DNA from: Rhodococcus qingshengii JCM 15477
Lineage (GTDB): Bacteria > Actinomycetota > Actinomycetes > Mycobacteriales > Mycobacteriaceae
Assembly (NCBI RefSeq): GCF_023221595.1
Contig: NZ_CP096563.1
Span: 5,761,001 to 5,825,000, forward strand
Direction of reading: 5' to 3'
Length of the DNA stretch: 64,000 nucleotides
Made by a program: the position numbers and the translations under genes. The notes below the pieces were generated by a model. It was not told the origin of the DNA. It made no database searches and saw only the letters and a program-made list of their open reading frames with translations. This document shows positions 8,259 through 17,258 of this stretch, piece by piece; the first letter of the stretch is position 1; each line of letters starts with the position of its first letter.

Positions 8259-9230
8259 TCAGCTCTCGAAGTACCGACGTGGGTTGTCCACCAGCATCGC
8301 CTTGACCTGGTCTTCGGTGACACCACGTTCGAGCAGCGCCGGAATGACATCATCGCTGATGTGGGTGTAGTTCCAGTTCGGAAGTGCCGCTTCTCTTGCA
8401 GCACTGGGGAAGTAGTCGATGAAACACGACGCGTCATGCGCCAGAACCATCTTCTCCGCGTAACCGCGACGGGCCATCTCCACCACGGTGTTGACACGAT
8501 CCTCGAACGACAGGAACGGTTCGAGACCGAAACGGTCCATCCCCAGTAGCGAACCGGCATCGGCCAGCGCACACAAGTAGTCGAGATCGGTGGTGTCGCC
8601 GGAGTGACCGATGACCACCTTGGTCAGATCCGCACCCTCTTCGGCCAGAACCTTCTGCGCGACCAGCCCGGATTCAGTGTGCGGATTGGTGTGCACGGTG
8701 ATCGGCACTCCCGTTTCCACCTGCGACTGTCCGACCGCGCGCATGACCCGCTCGACGCCGGGGGTAAGGCCCGGCTCCTCGATGGCGCACTTCAGGAAGG
8801 AGGCTCGGACACCGGTTCCGGCGATTCCTTCCCTGATGTCCTTGACGAACAGTTCGACCATCGGCTCGGGGCCGTCGAACAGCAATCCCGGTCCGGTGTA
8901 ATGGAATTGGAAGGGAATGTCGTTGTAGGTGTAAATGCCGGTAGCAACGATGATGTTGAGATCGACCTGCTCGTTGATCCGGACGATGCGCGGAATGTAC
9001 CGGCCGAGGCCGATCACCGTGGGATCGACGATCGTGCTGATTCCGCGGGACTTCACCTCGGTCAGCTTTGCCACCGCGTCCGCTACCCGTACTTCCTCGT
9101 CCCAGGGTTCGGGGTAGTCGGGGTAGTTCTGGCGCAACTCCTCACCCAGAACGAAGACATGCTCGTGCATCAACACCTTTCCCAGATCGGCTGTATCCAC
9201 CGGCCCACGAACGGTTTGTACTGAACTCAT
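8259..9230 (-). CDS. qsdA: Phosphotriesterase-like lactonase QsdA (N-acyl-homoserine lactonase)
   Basis: A 323-residue amidohydrolase-fold enzyme of the phosphotriesterase-like lactonase group. All metal ligands are visible: His22 and His24 in MHEHVF, the carboxylated Lys147 in FLKCAI, His180 in ITVHTN, His209 in VIGHSGD and Asp266 in AHDASC. It hydrolyses the lactone ring of N-acyl homoserine lactones and gamma-lactones, silencing quorum sensing of Gram-negative neighbours. Length and sequence correspond to QsdA of R. erythropolis as I remember it. It is first in the operon with qsdC and is divergent from qsdR. Confidence 0.92.
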   Translation of the reverse strand: MSSVQTVRGPVDTADLGKVLMHEHVFVLGEELRQNYPDYPEPWDEEVRVADAVAKLTEVKSRGISTIVDPTVIGLGRYIPRIVRINEQVDLNIIVATGIYTYNDIPFQFHYTGPGLLFDGPEPMVELFVKDIREGIAGTGVRASFLKCAIEEPGLTPGVERVMRAVGQSQVETGVPITVHTNPHTESGLVAQKVLAEEGADLTKVVIGHSGDTTDLDYLCALADAGSLLGMDRFGLEPFLSFEDRVNTVVEMARRGYAEKMVLAHDASCFIDYFPSAAREAALPNWNYTHISDDVIPALLERGVTEDQVKAMLVDNPRRYFES

Positions 9231-9266
9231 CGATCGAACCCCTGACTGTGATCGCCATCACTAACA

Positions 9267-9291
9267 TGAGACAATGAGCTAGTGTGTCTCA
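9267..9291. promoter_or_regulatory. Candidate QsdR operator
   Basis: An inverted repeat, TGAGACA at 9267-9273 and TGTCTCA at 9285-9291 with an 11-nt spacer, sits between divergent qsdA and qsdR. Size and position fit a TetR-type operator blocking qsdA and possibly qsdR. No other palindrome of this quality is seen in the 157-bp region. Confidence 0.55.
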
Positions 9292-9387
9292 CGTGGCCAG
9301 GTTCGTCAATAGGCTCGATCCCCCGAGGCTCACCATTTTTCAACGGCCGAAATTGTGCAGTACCGGACAACCGGAGAGAATGTCCCG

Positions 9388-9948
9388 ATGCCTACCGACC
9401 TCGAACGCCGACGCGCGATCGACACCGCCGCGAGCATGTACCTCGCGGAGGAACCACTCGACATGTCACTGCTCGCCGAACGTCTCGGCGTAGGCCGCGC
9501 GACGCTGTACCGCTGGGTCGGCAACCGCGACGAACTGCTCGGAACAGTGCTGGCCGAGGCCACCGAACGGACATACCGAAAGGCGATGTCACAGGCGTCG
9601 GGGCAAGGTCCGGAGTACATTCTCGACGTCTTCGGCCGCGTTATGCGATCGGTGGAATCGTCGACAGAACTGCGCGCGCTGACCAAACGCGAACCGATGG
9701 TGTTCATCAAACTCGCGATGATGCCCGGCTCCATCGAATCGATCTCCGCCTCCATCACCGCCGAAATCTTGCAGTCCCAGGTCGACGCCGGCCAACTGAC
9801 GATCACGCTCTCGCCGCAAGTGCTGGGCGAAGCCCTCGTTCGCATCTGCGACGTACACCTCTACGCCCCCCTGCTCGGCCGAGAAAAGGCCGAGATCGAG
9901 ACGGCCCTCGACCTGATCGCACTGCTCCTCGGCGTCACCCGCAACTGA
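9388..9948 (+). CDS. qsdR: TetR-like regulator of the qsd operon
   Basis: A 186-residue TetR-type protein with HTH at about residues 8-52 (RRRAIDTAASMYLAEEP, LAERLGVGRATLYRWVGNRDELL) and a QsdR-family C-terminal ligand domain. I take ATG 9388, which has GGAG eleven bases upstream; a GTG at 9355 in the same frame is an alternative adding 11 residues. It is divergent from qsdA. In R. erythropolis QsdR represses the lactone pathway and is released by gamma-lactones or AHLs. The short hydrophobic-poor DNA-binding region and location support the same role here. Confidence 0.87.
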   Translation: MPTDLERRRAIDTAASMYLAEEPLDMSLLAERLGVGRATLYRWVGNRDELLGTVLAEATERTYRKAMSQASGQGPEYILDVFGRVMRSVESSTELRALTKREPMVFIKLAMMPGSIESISASITAEILQSQVDAGQLTITLSPQVLGEALVRICDVHLYAPLLGREKAEIETALDLIALLLGVTRN

Positions 9949-9998
9949 CACGCTTCGACCGCGTGAACACTACGGCGACACACCGGCCACCCGAGTCC

Positions 9999-10010
9999 TC
10001 AGACGTCTGA
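9999..10010. promoter_or_regulatory. 12-bp palindrome upstream of GntR gene
   Basis: TCAGACGTCTGA is a perfect 12-bp palindrome 40 bases before the GntR start. It could be an autoregulatory operator; there is no second copy in the window to support this. Confidence 0.35.
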
Positions 10011-10050
10011 TGAGTTGTTACTCTTTCGGTACCCACCCGAGAGGCGAGCC

Positions 10051-10755
10051 GTGTCCGACGACCACACAGGATTCACACTTCGCAGTGGTCCGCTGGTACC
10101 GCAACTCGAACAGTTGCTGCGCGGGCGAATCATGCATGGAACGTGGGCGCCGTCCGAGCGCATACCGAGCGAGGCGGCCCTCGCCGTCGAACTCGGCGTC
10201 GGGCGTTCCTCGATTCGCGAGGCAATCCGCCTCCTCGCTCGCGACGGACTACTCGAAGTCCGACACGGCGTCGGAACCTTCGTGGCTGCCGCGTCCGAAC
10301 TCGAACACGTCGACGAATTCACCAAACTTCTTCGACGCTCGAGGATCCTCGAGGTCTTCGAAGTCCGTCGCGCACTCGAGATCGAGGCCGCCAGACTGGC
10401 CGCGGAGCGGGTACAACCCGAGGACCTCGACGGCCTGCTGCGTCGACTGACCATGCGACACAGTCATTTCGAGGGTGATGTCGAGAAGTTCGTCGACGTC
10501 GACCTCGACTTCCACACCGAAGTCGTTCGACTGTCAGGAAACGCAGTTCTGCTCTCGCTTTTCACGTCGGTGCGTCCACTCCTTCGTGAATCCCTCGTCG
10601 AGATGATGGCCCACGAGGCCGGCGTCCCCGACACCTCACATGCCCATGATCAGTTGGTCGAGGCCCTTCAAGACGCCGACCCAGAAGCCGCGGTAGCGGC
10701 AACTCGAGCAAACATCGACACCGTCCTACGACGACTGCGTGTGCTCGACGCCTAA
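10051..10755 (+). CDS. GntR family regulator, FadR/FCD subfamily
   Basis: A 234-residue regulator. The N-terminal winged helix (residues about 15-80) contains the GntR signature PSERIPSEAALAVELGVGRS followed by SSIREAIRLL. The C-terminal all-helical FCD domain (about 90-230) has the metal-binding pattern D..FH at VDLDFHTEVV and a later H-DQLVEAL, typical of sensors for small carboxylic acids. GTG 10051 follows GAGAGG at a good distance; a TTG at 10015 in frame is less likely. The stop is 15 bases before the ABC ATPase gene, so the two probably form an operon. Confidence 0.85.
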   Translation: MSDDHTGFTLRSGPLVPQLEQLLRGRIMHGTWAPSERIPSEAALAVELGVGRSSIREAIRLLARDGLLEVRHGVGTFVAAASELEHVDEFTKLLRRSRILEVFEVRRALEIEAARLAAERVQPEDLDGLLRRLTMRHSHFEGDVEKFVDVDLDFHTEVVRLSGNAVLLSLFTSVRPLLRESLVEMMAHEAGVPDTSHAHDQLVEALQDADPEAAVAATRANIDTVLRRLRVLDA

Positions 10756-10770
10756 GAGAGGTTAGTTCTC

Positions 10771-11577
10771 GTGCAACACCCCACCGGCACAGTTCTGTCG
10801 ACCGAACACGTGGATCTCGTCCGCGACGGCCGATACTTGTTGAAAGACATCAATATTTCGATCGAACCCGGACAACACTGGGTCCTCCTCGGCGCGAACG
10901 GCGCGGGCAAGAGCACGCTTCTGAGCCTGCTCGGAGCAACCGCCCACCCGACTCGCGGTTCCGTTTACGTCCTCGGCCACAAGTTGGGCCGCGTCGACAT
11001 GAGGGAACTGCGGATGGACATCGGGCACGTGAACCCTCGTCACACGATCGGAATTCCGATCACCGTCCGCAACGTCGTGATCACCGGCCTCACCAACACC
11101 ACCGAGGTGATGCCGCGCTGGTCACCGACGCCGGAGCAAGAGGCTCACGCCGACGCACTGATCGATCTACTCGGAATGAGTCCGCGTTCAGACGCGCTGT
11201 GGCCCAACTTGTCCCAAGGCGAACGGGGACGAGCCCTGATCGCCCGCGCACTCATGGTCGAACCGCGCCTGCTTCTGCTCGACGAACCGGCGACCGGGCT
11301 CGATCTTGCTGCACGCGAACAACTCTTGACGGCACTGGACGACCTCCGCAATCAGAACCCGTCACTTGCCAGCATCCTCGTGACGCACCACATCGAGGAG
11401 ATCCCCAGCACCACCACACATGCTCTTCTGATCAAGGACGGCGTCGTGACCGCCAGCGGCCTCGCCGAGGATGTGATCACCACCCAGAACATCAGCGAGT
11501 GCTTCTCGCATCCCATCGAGATCGAGCGTCGTGGTGGTCGGTGGAATGCTCAGTCGCGGCCACGCGAAAGAGTGTGA
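10771..11577 (+). CDS. ABC transporter ATP-binding protein
   Basis: A 268-residue single nucleotide-binding domain: Walker A GANGAGKST at about 44-52, signature LSQGERGRA at about 148-156, Walker B LLLLDEPATGLD at about 170-181, and the switch histidine in ILVTHHIEE. It resembles ModF/YlmA-like stand-alone ATPases. No permease or binding protein gene is adjacent, so it either pairs with distant subunits or acts in a non-transport role. It is linked to the upstream GntR gene and is convergent with soxR. GTG start after AGAGAGG. Confidence 0.83.
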   Translation: MQHPTGTVLSTEHVDLVRDGRYLLKDINISIEPGQHWVLLGANGAGKSTLLSLLGATAHPTRGSVYVLGHKLGRVDMRELRMDIGHVNPRHTIGIPITVRNVVITGLTNTTEVMPRWSPTPEQEAHADALIDLLGMSPRSDALWPNLSQGERGRALIARALMVEPRLLLLDEPATGLDLAAREQLLTALDDLRNQNPSLASILVTHHIEEIPSTTTHALLIKDGVVTASGLAEDVITTQNISECFSHPIEIERRGGRWNAQSRPRERV

Positions 11578-11589
11578 CCGACAGTAGTT

Positions 11590-12030
11590 TCAGAGACGTC
11601 TGGCGCCGGGTCCCTCCCGGCCCAGTTCGTCTCCAGGGTTGAGCAGGTTGCATGTTTTCAGTGACAGACACCCGCAGCCGATACAGCCCGTCAGTTCGTC
11701 CTGCATCCGGTTGATGGCCTGCTTGCGATCCTCGAGGCGTTGATTCCACTCCGTGGAAATCTTGCGCCAGTCCTTCTTCGTCGGAGTTCGCCCCTGCGGC
11801 AACGATCCGAATACTTCGGCAACTTCGGCCAGGGGTATCCCGAATCTGACTGCCAACTGGATCAGCGACACCCGCCGGATCGAATGCCGCGGGAACTTCC
11901 TCATATTTCCTGCCGTCCGCTCCGCAGGAACCAGACCGAGTGTTTCGTAGTAGCGCACAGCCGACACGGCGACGCCAGTGCGCTCCGATACCTCGCCGAT
12001 CGAGAGAAGTTCGTCACTCTTACGGATCAT
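11590..12030 (-). CDS. soxR: Redox-sensing MerR-family regulator SoxR
   Basis: A 146-residue MerR-type activator. The HTH and wing are at residues 8-75 (LLSIGEVSERTGVAVSAVRYY, a typical SoxR opening), then a dimerisation helix, then the [2Fe-2S] motif CIGCGCLSLKTC, with Cys116, Cys119, Cys121 and Cys127 in the SoxR spacing C-x2-C-x-C-x5-C. Oxidation of the cluster by redox-cycling compounds activates transcription. ATG 12030 has GGGAGG five bases upstream. It is divergent from an MFS pump with a SoxR-type box between them, so the pump is its likely target, as in other actinobacteria that lack soxS. Confidence 0.93.
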   Translation of the reverse strand: MIRKSDELLSIGEVSERTGVAVSAVRYYETLGLVPAERTAGNMRKFPRHSIRRVSLIQLAVRFGIPLAEVAEVFGSLPQGRTPTKKDWRKISTEWNQRLEDRKQAINRMQDELTGCIGCGCLSLKTCNLLNPGDELGREGPGARRL

Positions 12031-12059
12031 TCTGCCTCCCAATGGCTGCGCGACATTGA

Positions 12060-12077
12060 CCTGAAGCGCACTTGAGA
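12060..12077. promoter_or_regulatory. SoxR box
   Basis: CCTGAAGCGCACTTGAGA matches the enteric SoxR operator (CCTCAAGTTAACTTGAGG) at 13 of 18 positions, including the ACTTGAG half. It lies between soxR and the divergent MFS gene, 16 bases before the latter's start codon. Whether the spacing suits a 19-bp MerR-type promoter was not established. Confidence 0.7.
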
Positions 12078-12093
12078 TTCTACCTTCGACAAC

Positions 12094-13524
12094 ATGCACT
12101 CCCCCACCGATGCTCCCACCGGAACCTGGCGGCAGCTCCTGAGCGGTCGATACCTCGGCACCGCTACCGTCCTCGCAGGCGGCGTTGCGCTGTACGCGAC
12201 CAACGTCTACCTGACGACCAGCCTGCTTCCGACTGCCATCGACGACATCGGCGGTCAGCAGTACTACGCCTGGACCGCGACGGTCTTCCTCATTGCTTCC
12301 GTCATCTCTTCGATGTTGGTCACCAACGTCCTCGCTGCCAGGGGACCGCGCGGGGCCTACCTGATCGGCCTCGCGATCTTCGCGCTCGGCACCGTTGTCT
12401 GTGCGGTCAGCCCGACGATGGAATTGCTGTTGGTCGGCCGCACGATCCAGGGTTCGGGCGGTGGCCTGCTGGCCGGTCTCGGTTACGCCGTCATCAATGC
12501 CGCGCTCCCCAGACATCTGTGGACTCGCGGGGCCGCGCTGGTTTCGGCGATGTGGGGAGTCGGCACCTTCGCCGGCCCTGCAATCGGCGGTGTCTTTGCT
12601 CAGTTCGGAGCCTGGCGATGGGCTTTCGGCGTCCTGGCCATCGCGACGATCGCAGTCGCCGCTCTCGTCCCCAGCGCGCTACCGGCACATGAACCGGGCA
12701 GCACCACCAGTAGCCCGGTGCCGGTCCTCTCGCTGGCATTGCTGACTGCGGCAGCTTTGCTGGTCAGCGTTGCCGGCATTCTGTCCAACCTCGCCGTGAC
12801 CGCCGCAATGGTTCTCGCCGCTGTGCTGCTACTGATCGCTTTTGTCGCCGCTGACCGTCGCTCGCGCCACGGCGTACTACCGCCGTCGACGTTCAACGCG
12901 TCGTCCCTCAAATGGGTGTACCTGACCATCGTCGTCCTCGCTGTCGCGTCGACCGTCGAGACGTTCATTCCACTCTTCGGGCAACGACTTGCCGGCCTGG
13001 CGCCGCTCGCGGCCGGATTCCTCGGGGCCGCACTCGCTCTCGGCTGGACTCTCGGCGAAATCCCGAGCGCCTCGGCCACGACCCCTCGTATCGTGCGACG
13101 AATCGTTGTCAGCGGTCCGATCCTCGTCGCGATCGGGTTGGGCATCATGGCAGCATTTCTCACCGAACACGCCGGCGCCGGTGCGATGGTCGCGTGGGTG
13201 ATCGGACTGCTGTTCGCCGGCGTCGGAATCGGCATCGCCTGGCCTCATCTTGCAGTCGGGGCGATGACCTCGGTCACCGATCCCGGAGAAGGTGCGCGTG
13301 CCTCGGCTGCCATCAACACCGTTCAGCTGATCGCCAATGCTTTCGGTGCAGCCCTGGCCGGAGTGCTGGTCAACATCGGCGAACCGTCGACGCTTCGTTC
13401 TGCGCAATTGCTTCTCTTCACCTTCGCCGCTGTCTCGATCATCGGCATTGCCGTGGCAGCTCGCGCACTTCCGCGAACGCCCGACAAAATCGGCAGCCCC
13501 GAAATCGTTCACGACGCTCGCTAA
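12094..13524 (+). CDS. MFS drug/redox-compound exporter (DHA2-like)
   Basis: A 476-residue membrane protein with about 13-14 hydrophobic segments. The first helix region (LAGGVALYATNVYLTTSLLPTAIDDIGG) carries the ATNVYLTTSLLPTAI motif typical of drug-proton antiporters of the EmrB/QacA group. It is divergent from soxR with a SoxR box in between, so expression probably responds to redox-active compounds such as phenazines or quinones (inference). ATG 12094 is the first in-frame Met. The downstream 70-aa gene starts 32 bases later on the same strand. Confidence 0.87.
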   Translation: MHSPTDAPTGTWRQLLSGRYLGTATVLAGGVALYATNVYLTTSLLPTAIDDIGGQQYYAWTATVFLIASVISSMLVTNVLAARGPRGAYLIGLAIFALGTVVCAVSPTMELLLVGRTIQGSGGGLLAGLGYAVINAALPRHLWTRGAALVSAMWGVGTFAGPAIGGVFAQFGAWRWAFGVLAIATIAVAALVPSALPAHEPGSTTSSPVPVLSLALLTAAALLVSVAGILSNLAVTAAMVLAAVLLLIAFVAADRRSRHGVLPPSTFNASSLKWVYLTIVVLAVASTVETFIPLFGQRLAGLAPLAAGFLGAALALGWTLGEIPSASATTPRIVRRIVVSGPILVAIGLGIMAAFLTEHAGAGAMVAWVIGLLFAGVGIGIAWPHLAVGAMTSVTDPGEGARASAAINTVQLIANAFGAALAGVLVNIGEPSTLRSAQLLLFTFAAVSIIGIAVAARALPRTPDKIGSPEIVHDAR

Positions 13525-13556
13525 ACTGTGAGAAACCCACACGGAGGAGTTGGCCA

Positions 13557-13769
13557 GTGACAGAACCGGATCCGGGCACAGTGGAAACCGACTTCCCGAA
13601 GACGGGAGCTCCCGCACAGCGCGCGCTGATCGCAGCGGGTTACACCCATCTCGCGCAGCTGACGTCCGTGTCCGAGAAGGAACTCGGCGCTTTGCACGGG
13701 ATGGGACCGAAGGCCTTGAGGATTCTGCGCGAAGCACTCGCCGAACGTGGTCTGAGCTTCGCCGACTGA
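13557..13769 (+). CDS. Small helix-hairpin-helix protein
   Basis: A 70-residue protein starting at GTG 13557, seven bases after a strong GGAGGAG. The body is a helix-hairpin-helix pair: AAGYTHLAQLTSVSEKELGALHGMGPKALRILREALAERG in several pieces, with the LHGMGPKAL hairpin. This resembles the RNA polymerase alpha C-terminal / RuvA-type DNA-binding fold. Small stand-alone proteins of this type are widespread in bacteria but uncharacterised. It follows the MFS pump at a short distance and could be co-transcribed. Confidence 0.78.
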   Translation: MTEPDPGTVETDFPKTGAPAQRALIAAGYTHLAQLTSVSEKELGALHGMGPKALRILREALAERGLSFAD

Positions 13770-13778
13770 GCTCTCACA

Positions 13779-14873
13779 TCAGACCAAGCTCGCCCGCACC
13801 TGGTTGCCACCTTCGCGCTTCGCTTCGTACATCACCGAGTCCGCGACGCGGAAGAGTTCGGCAAAAGCAGCGTCGACGGACTCACCCGGATTCCGGGGCG
13901 CGGTGCGGACCGCCATTCCGATGCTCGCGCTCGTCGGAGGGTCATCGTTCGCTCCGTCCATCGCGGAGCGGATCTGTCCTTCCAGCCTGGAGATCACGCT
14001 GACCGGTACCCGTTCGACCACGACGAACTCGTCACCGCCCATACGAGCAGTCAAGGCGGACTGGGTTGTCCACAAACGGATGCGCAGTGCAGTTCGCATG
14101 ATCGTGCTGTCTCCTACGTCATGGCCGTGAACGTCGTTGATCGTCTTGAAGCGATCGAGGTCGATCACCACTACGAGCAGTGCATCCGCTTCGGTGACCG
14201 GAGCGCCCATCAAGTCATTCACCCGACGCGCCAATCCGCGACGGTTGAGCAGTCCGGTCAACGGGTCGATGTCGGAGGTAGTGGCATCCGAACCCAGGAC
14301 CGCCAGAACAATCTGTGACACAACAGGAATCACGATGATCGTAGCCAGCACAACCGAGATCTTCGCCAGTCCCAAGCCGACGTCCGCTGCTGGCCCGAAC
14401 AACAAAGTCCACCCCGAAAGCACCGTGACGGTCGAGGCGAAGACCAAGTGACCGACTTGGAGTTTCGGATTGTGGAAGAACGCGATGTAGCCGCCGATCG
14501 ACGCGAAAACGACGCACGCGATGAGTCGTCCCAGCGGTTCCGAGTCGGTTGCGGCCGCCGCCGCAATCGCGACGTCGGAACCCACGACAAAGGTGTACGA
14601 CCACAGCGGCGTAGGCGGAAACAGCCACCAGATCAGGGCCGCGCCGAGGCACAGCGCGATGACCGCCAGATTGACCGCTCGCCAGAACGTACCTTGCGGA
14701 CCGACGTCACTGAATCGCGCCGACAGCAACACCAGCCCCATCCAGAATGCTGTTCCGCCGACCAGCGCCCGGCAGGAAGTCAAGAACCCGCGGTCCTGGA
14801 GGTACCTGCTGAAACTGTGGAACTGGTCCGGCAACTGCCACCAGCGCATGACGACGTCGACCAAACCGTTCAT
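13779..14873 (-). CDS. Membrane-bound diguanylate cyclase (GGDEF)
   Basis: A 364-residue protein with about six N-terminal membrane segments (residues about 35-195) and a C-terminal GGDEF domain (about 200-364). The domain opens with DPLTGLLNRRGL, has DLDRFKTINDVHGHDVGD, and the intact active-site MGGDEF near residue 294. It should make cyclic di-GMP from two GTP. No RxxD inhibitory I-site is seen five residues before GGDEF (the sequence there is TQSALTAR), so product feedback may be absent. No EAL domain and no neighbouring c-di-GMP gene. Confidence 0.92.
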   Translation of the reverse strand: MNGLVDVVMRWWQLPDQFHSFSRYLQDRGFLTSCRALVGGTAFWMGLVLLSARFSDVGPQGTFWRAVNLAVIALCLGAALIWWLFPPTPLWSYTFVVGSDVAIAAAAATDSEPLGRLIACVVFASIGGYIAFFHNPKLQVGHLVFASTVTVLSGWTLLFGPAADVGLGLAKISVVLATIIVIPVVSQIVLAVLGSDATTSDIDPLTGLLNRRGLARRVNDLMGAPVTEADALLVVVIDLDRFKTINDVHGHDVGDSTIMRTALRIRLWTTQSALTARMGGDEFVVVERVPVSVISRLEGQIRSAMDGANDDPPTSASIGMAVRTAPRNPGESVDAAFAELFRVADSVMYEAKREGGNQVRASLV

Positions 14874-15019
14874 CGCCGATCAGCCGATGCAGCTCCGCAA
14901 CTTTTGGGCGTACTTCGACGAAACGGACTCGCTGATTTCCCCCCGGAGCACACTGGCATATCCGGCAGCATAGTCAGCGGCGACAGACAAAACCGTTCTG
15001 CCGGATTTGAATCGGTCGA

Positions 15020-16202
<1,183 letters not shown>

Positions 16203-16263
16203 CTACGTTGAGTATGTGTCCGATTCACCTGTGGTGTCAATCACTTCAAGTGCCAGAGTCGGC

Positions 16264-17154
16264 TCAGACCAACGGGATTCCCTTGGCGATGCGCCGACGC
16301 AGATCCCAGAGATAGAAGTTGTAGGGAAACATCCGCAGAATCTTCGGACTGAACCGATTGACCAGCGCGGCGACGCGCATGGATCGATCGAAGTTACGCT
16401 GCTGACGCACTGACCACGGGAGCCGCATTTCGTCACGAAAGGCTTGGGGCAGGAACCCGGTGGTGACAAATCGATTGAGCGGACCGACCACGGGATGCAA
16501 CAACTTCGGCGTGAAGGTCGCCGACGCGATCCCGTAGAGATGCTCACGAATCGTCTCGTCGATCGCCACCTTGTCGAGGTTCTCGTTCCAGTAGACCTCG
16601 AACGCATCCCGGTCCGCCGGCCACATGTCGCGTCGCATCTGAAGGGTTGTACCGAACGTGGCGCTGCGCTGATAAAACGCATCCCGGGTTACCGGATCGA
16701 GATCCCCGTACAAGATTTTGTAGACGTCCTCGAAGCCTCGGTACAGACAGGCGGCCACCCACAACTGCAGTTCCGGATCGAACGCGTTGTACTCGACTGC
16801 ACTGTTCTCATCGGAACGAACATGCTTGTGCGAGCCGTTGACTGCGCGTCGGTACAGCTTCTTTTCTTCGTCCGTCGCCAGGCTTGCGACGGCGAGATAC
16901 GTCAGCGTCGTCCGGGTTCGCTTCACCGGATGCCGATCCAACCGACCCGTCTCGACCTTGCTCTCATACACGCCGTACCCCACCGCCGGGCGCGCCAACT
17001 GCATGATGACGTTGGCGCCGGCGGCCAACAGTCCGAGCCCGGACATCGCCTTTTCAACCTCGGCGTCGATGTCGACCGCCTGGACGCCGACCGCTCCGAT
17101 GCCGCCTGCCACCGCTTCCTCGCGCCCGCCCGTCGAATCCCTACTCACCGTCAT
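16264..17154 (-). CDS. DUF2236 / MpaB-family oxygenase
   Basis: A 296-residue protein of the DUF2236 (ER-bound oxygenase MpaB / latex-clearing-like) family, thought to bind b-type haem. Visible family features are the N-terminal helix with MQLARPAVGYGVYESKVETGRL, the RTRTTLTYLAVASLATDEEK segment, the conserved GSHKHVRS histidine pair (haem-ligand region) and the AFDPELQLWVAACLY stretch. The family is very abundant in rhodococci and mycobacteria with mostly unknown substrates. ATG 17154 has AAGGGG upstream. It is divergent from a TetR gene with two inverted repeats between, its likely control. Confidence 0.85.
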   Translation of the reverse strand: MTVSRDSTGGREEAVAGGIGAVGVQAVDIDAEVEKAMSGLGLLAAGANVIMQLARPAVGYGVYESKVETGRLDRHPVKRTRTTLTYLAVASLATDEEKKLYRRAVNGSHKHVRSDENSAVEYNAFDPELQLWVAACLYRGFEDVYKILYGDLDPVTRDAFYQRSATFGTTLQMRRDMWPADRDAFEVYWNENLDKVAIDETIREHLYGIASATFTPKLLHPVVGPLNRFVTTGFLPQAFRDEMRLPWSVRQQRNFDRSMRVAALVNRFSPKILRMFPYNFYLWDLRRRIAKGIPLV

Positions 17155-17176
17155 GGCAGAACCCCTTCGAAGTCAT

Positions 17177-17200
17177 ATCTGCGAACGCATGTTCTCAGAT
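17177..17200. promoter_or_regulatory. TetR-type operator between DUF2236 and TetR
   Basis: ATCTGCGAAC (17177-17186) and GTTCTCAGAT (17191-17200) form a 10-bp inverted repeat with one mismatch and a 4-nt spacer, placed directly upstream of the DUF2236 start. A second inverted repeat, CCGAGAT (17219-17225) / ATCTCGG (17234-17240), follows on the TetR side. Both fit control by the adjacent TetR. Confidence 0.6.
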
Positions 17201-17258
17201 GAGTGAAACGCTGAAATGCCGAGATGTCAAGCAATCTCGGGATGCAAAGATGGTCTTC

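Noticed and set aside
8604..9224. A 206-codon open frame opposite qsdA
   Set aside because: It is antisense to QsdA, whose metal ligands are all present. No motif is visible in the opposite frame.
12600..13235. Long minus-strand frame inside the SoxR-linked MFS gene
   Set aside because: Composition is proline/alanine/arginine-rich as expected for the opposite strand of a membrane-protein gene, and it has no domain.
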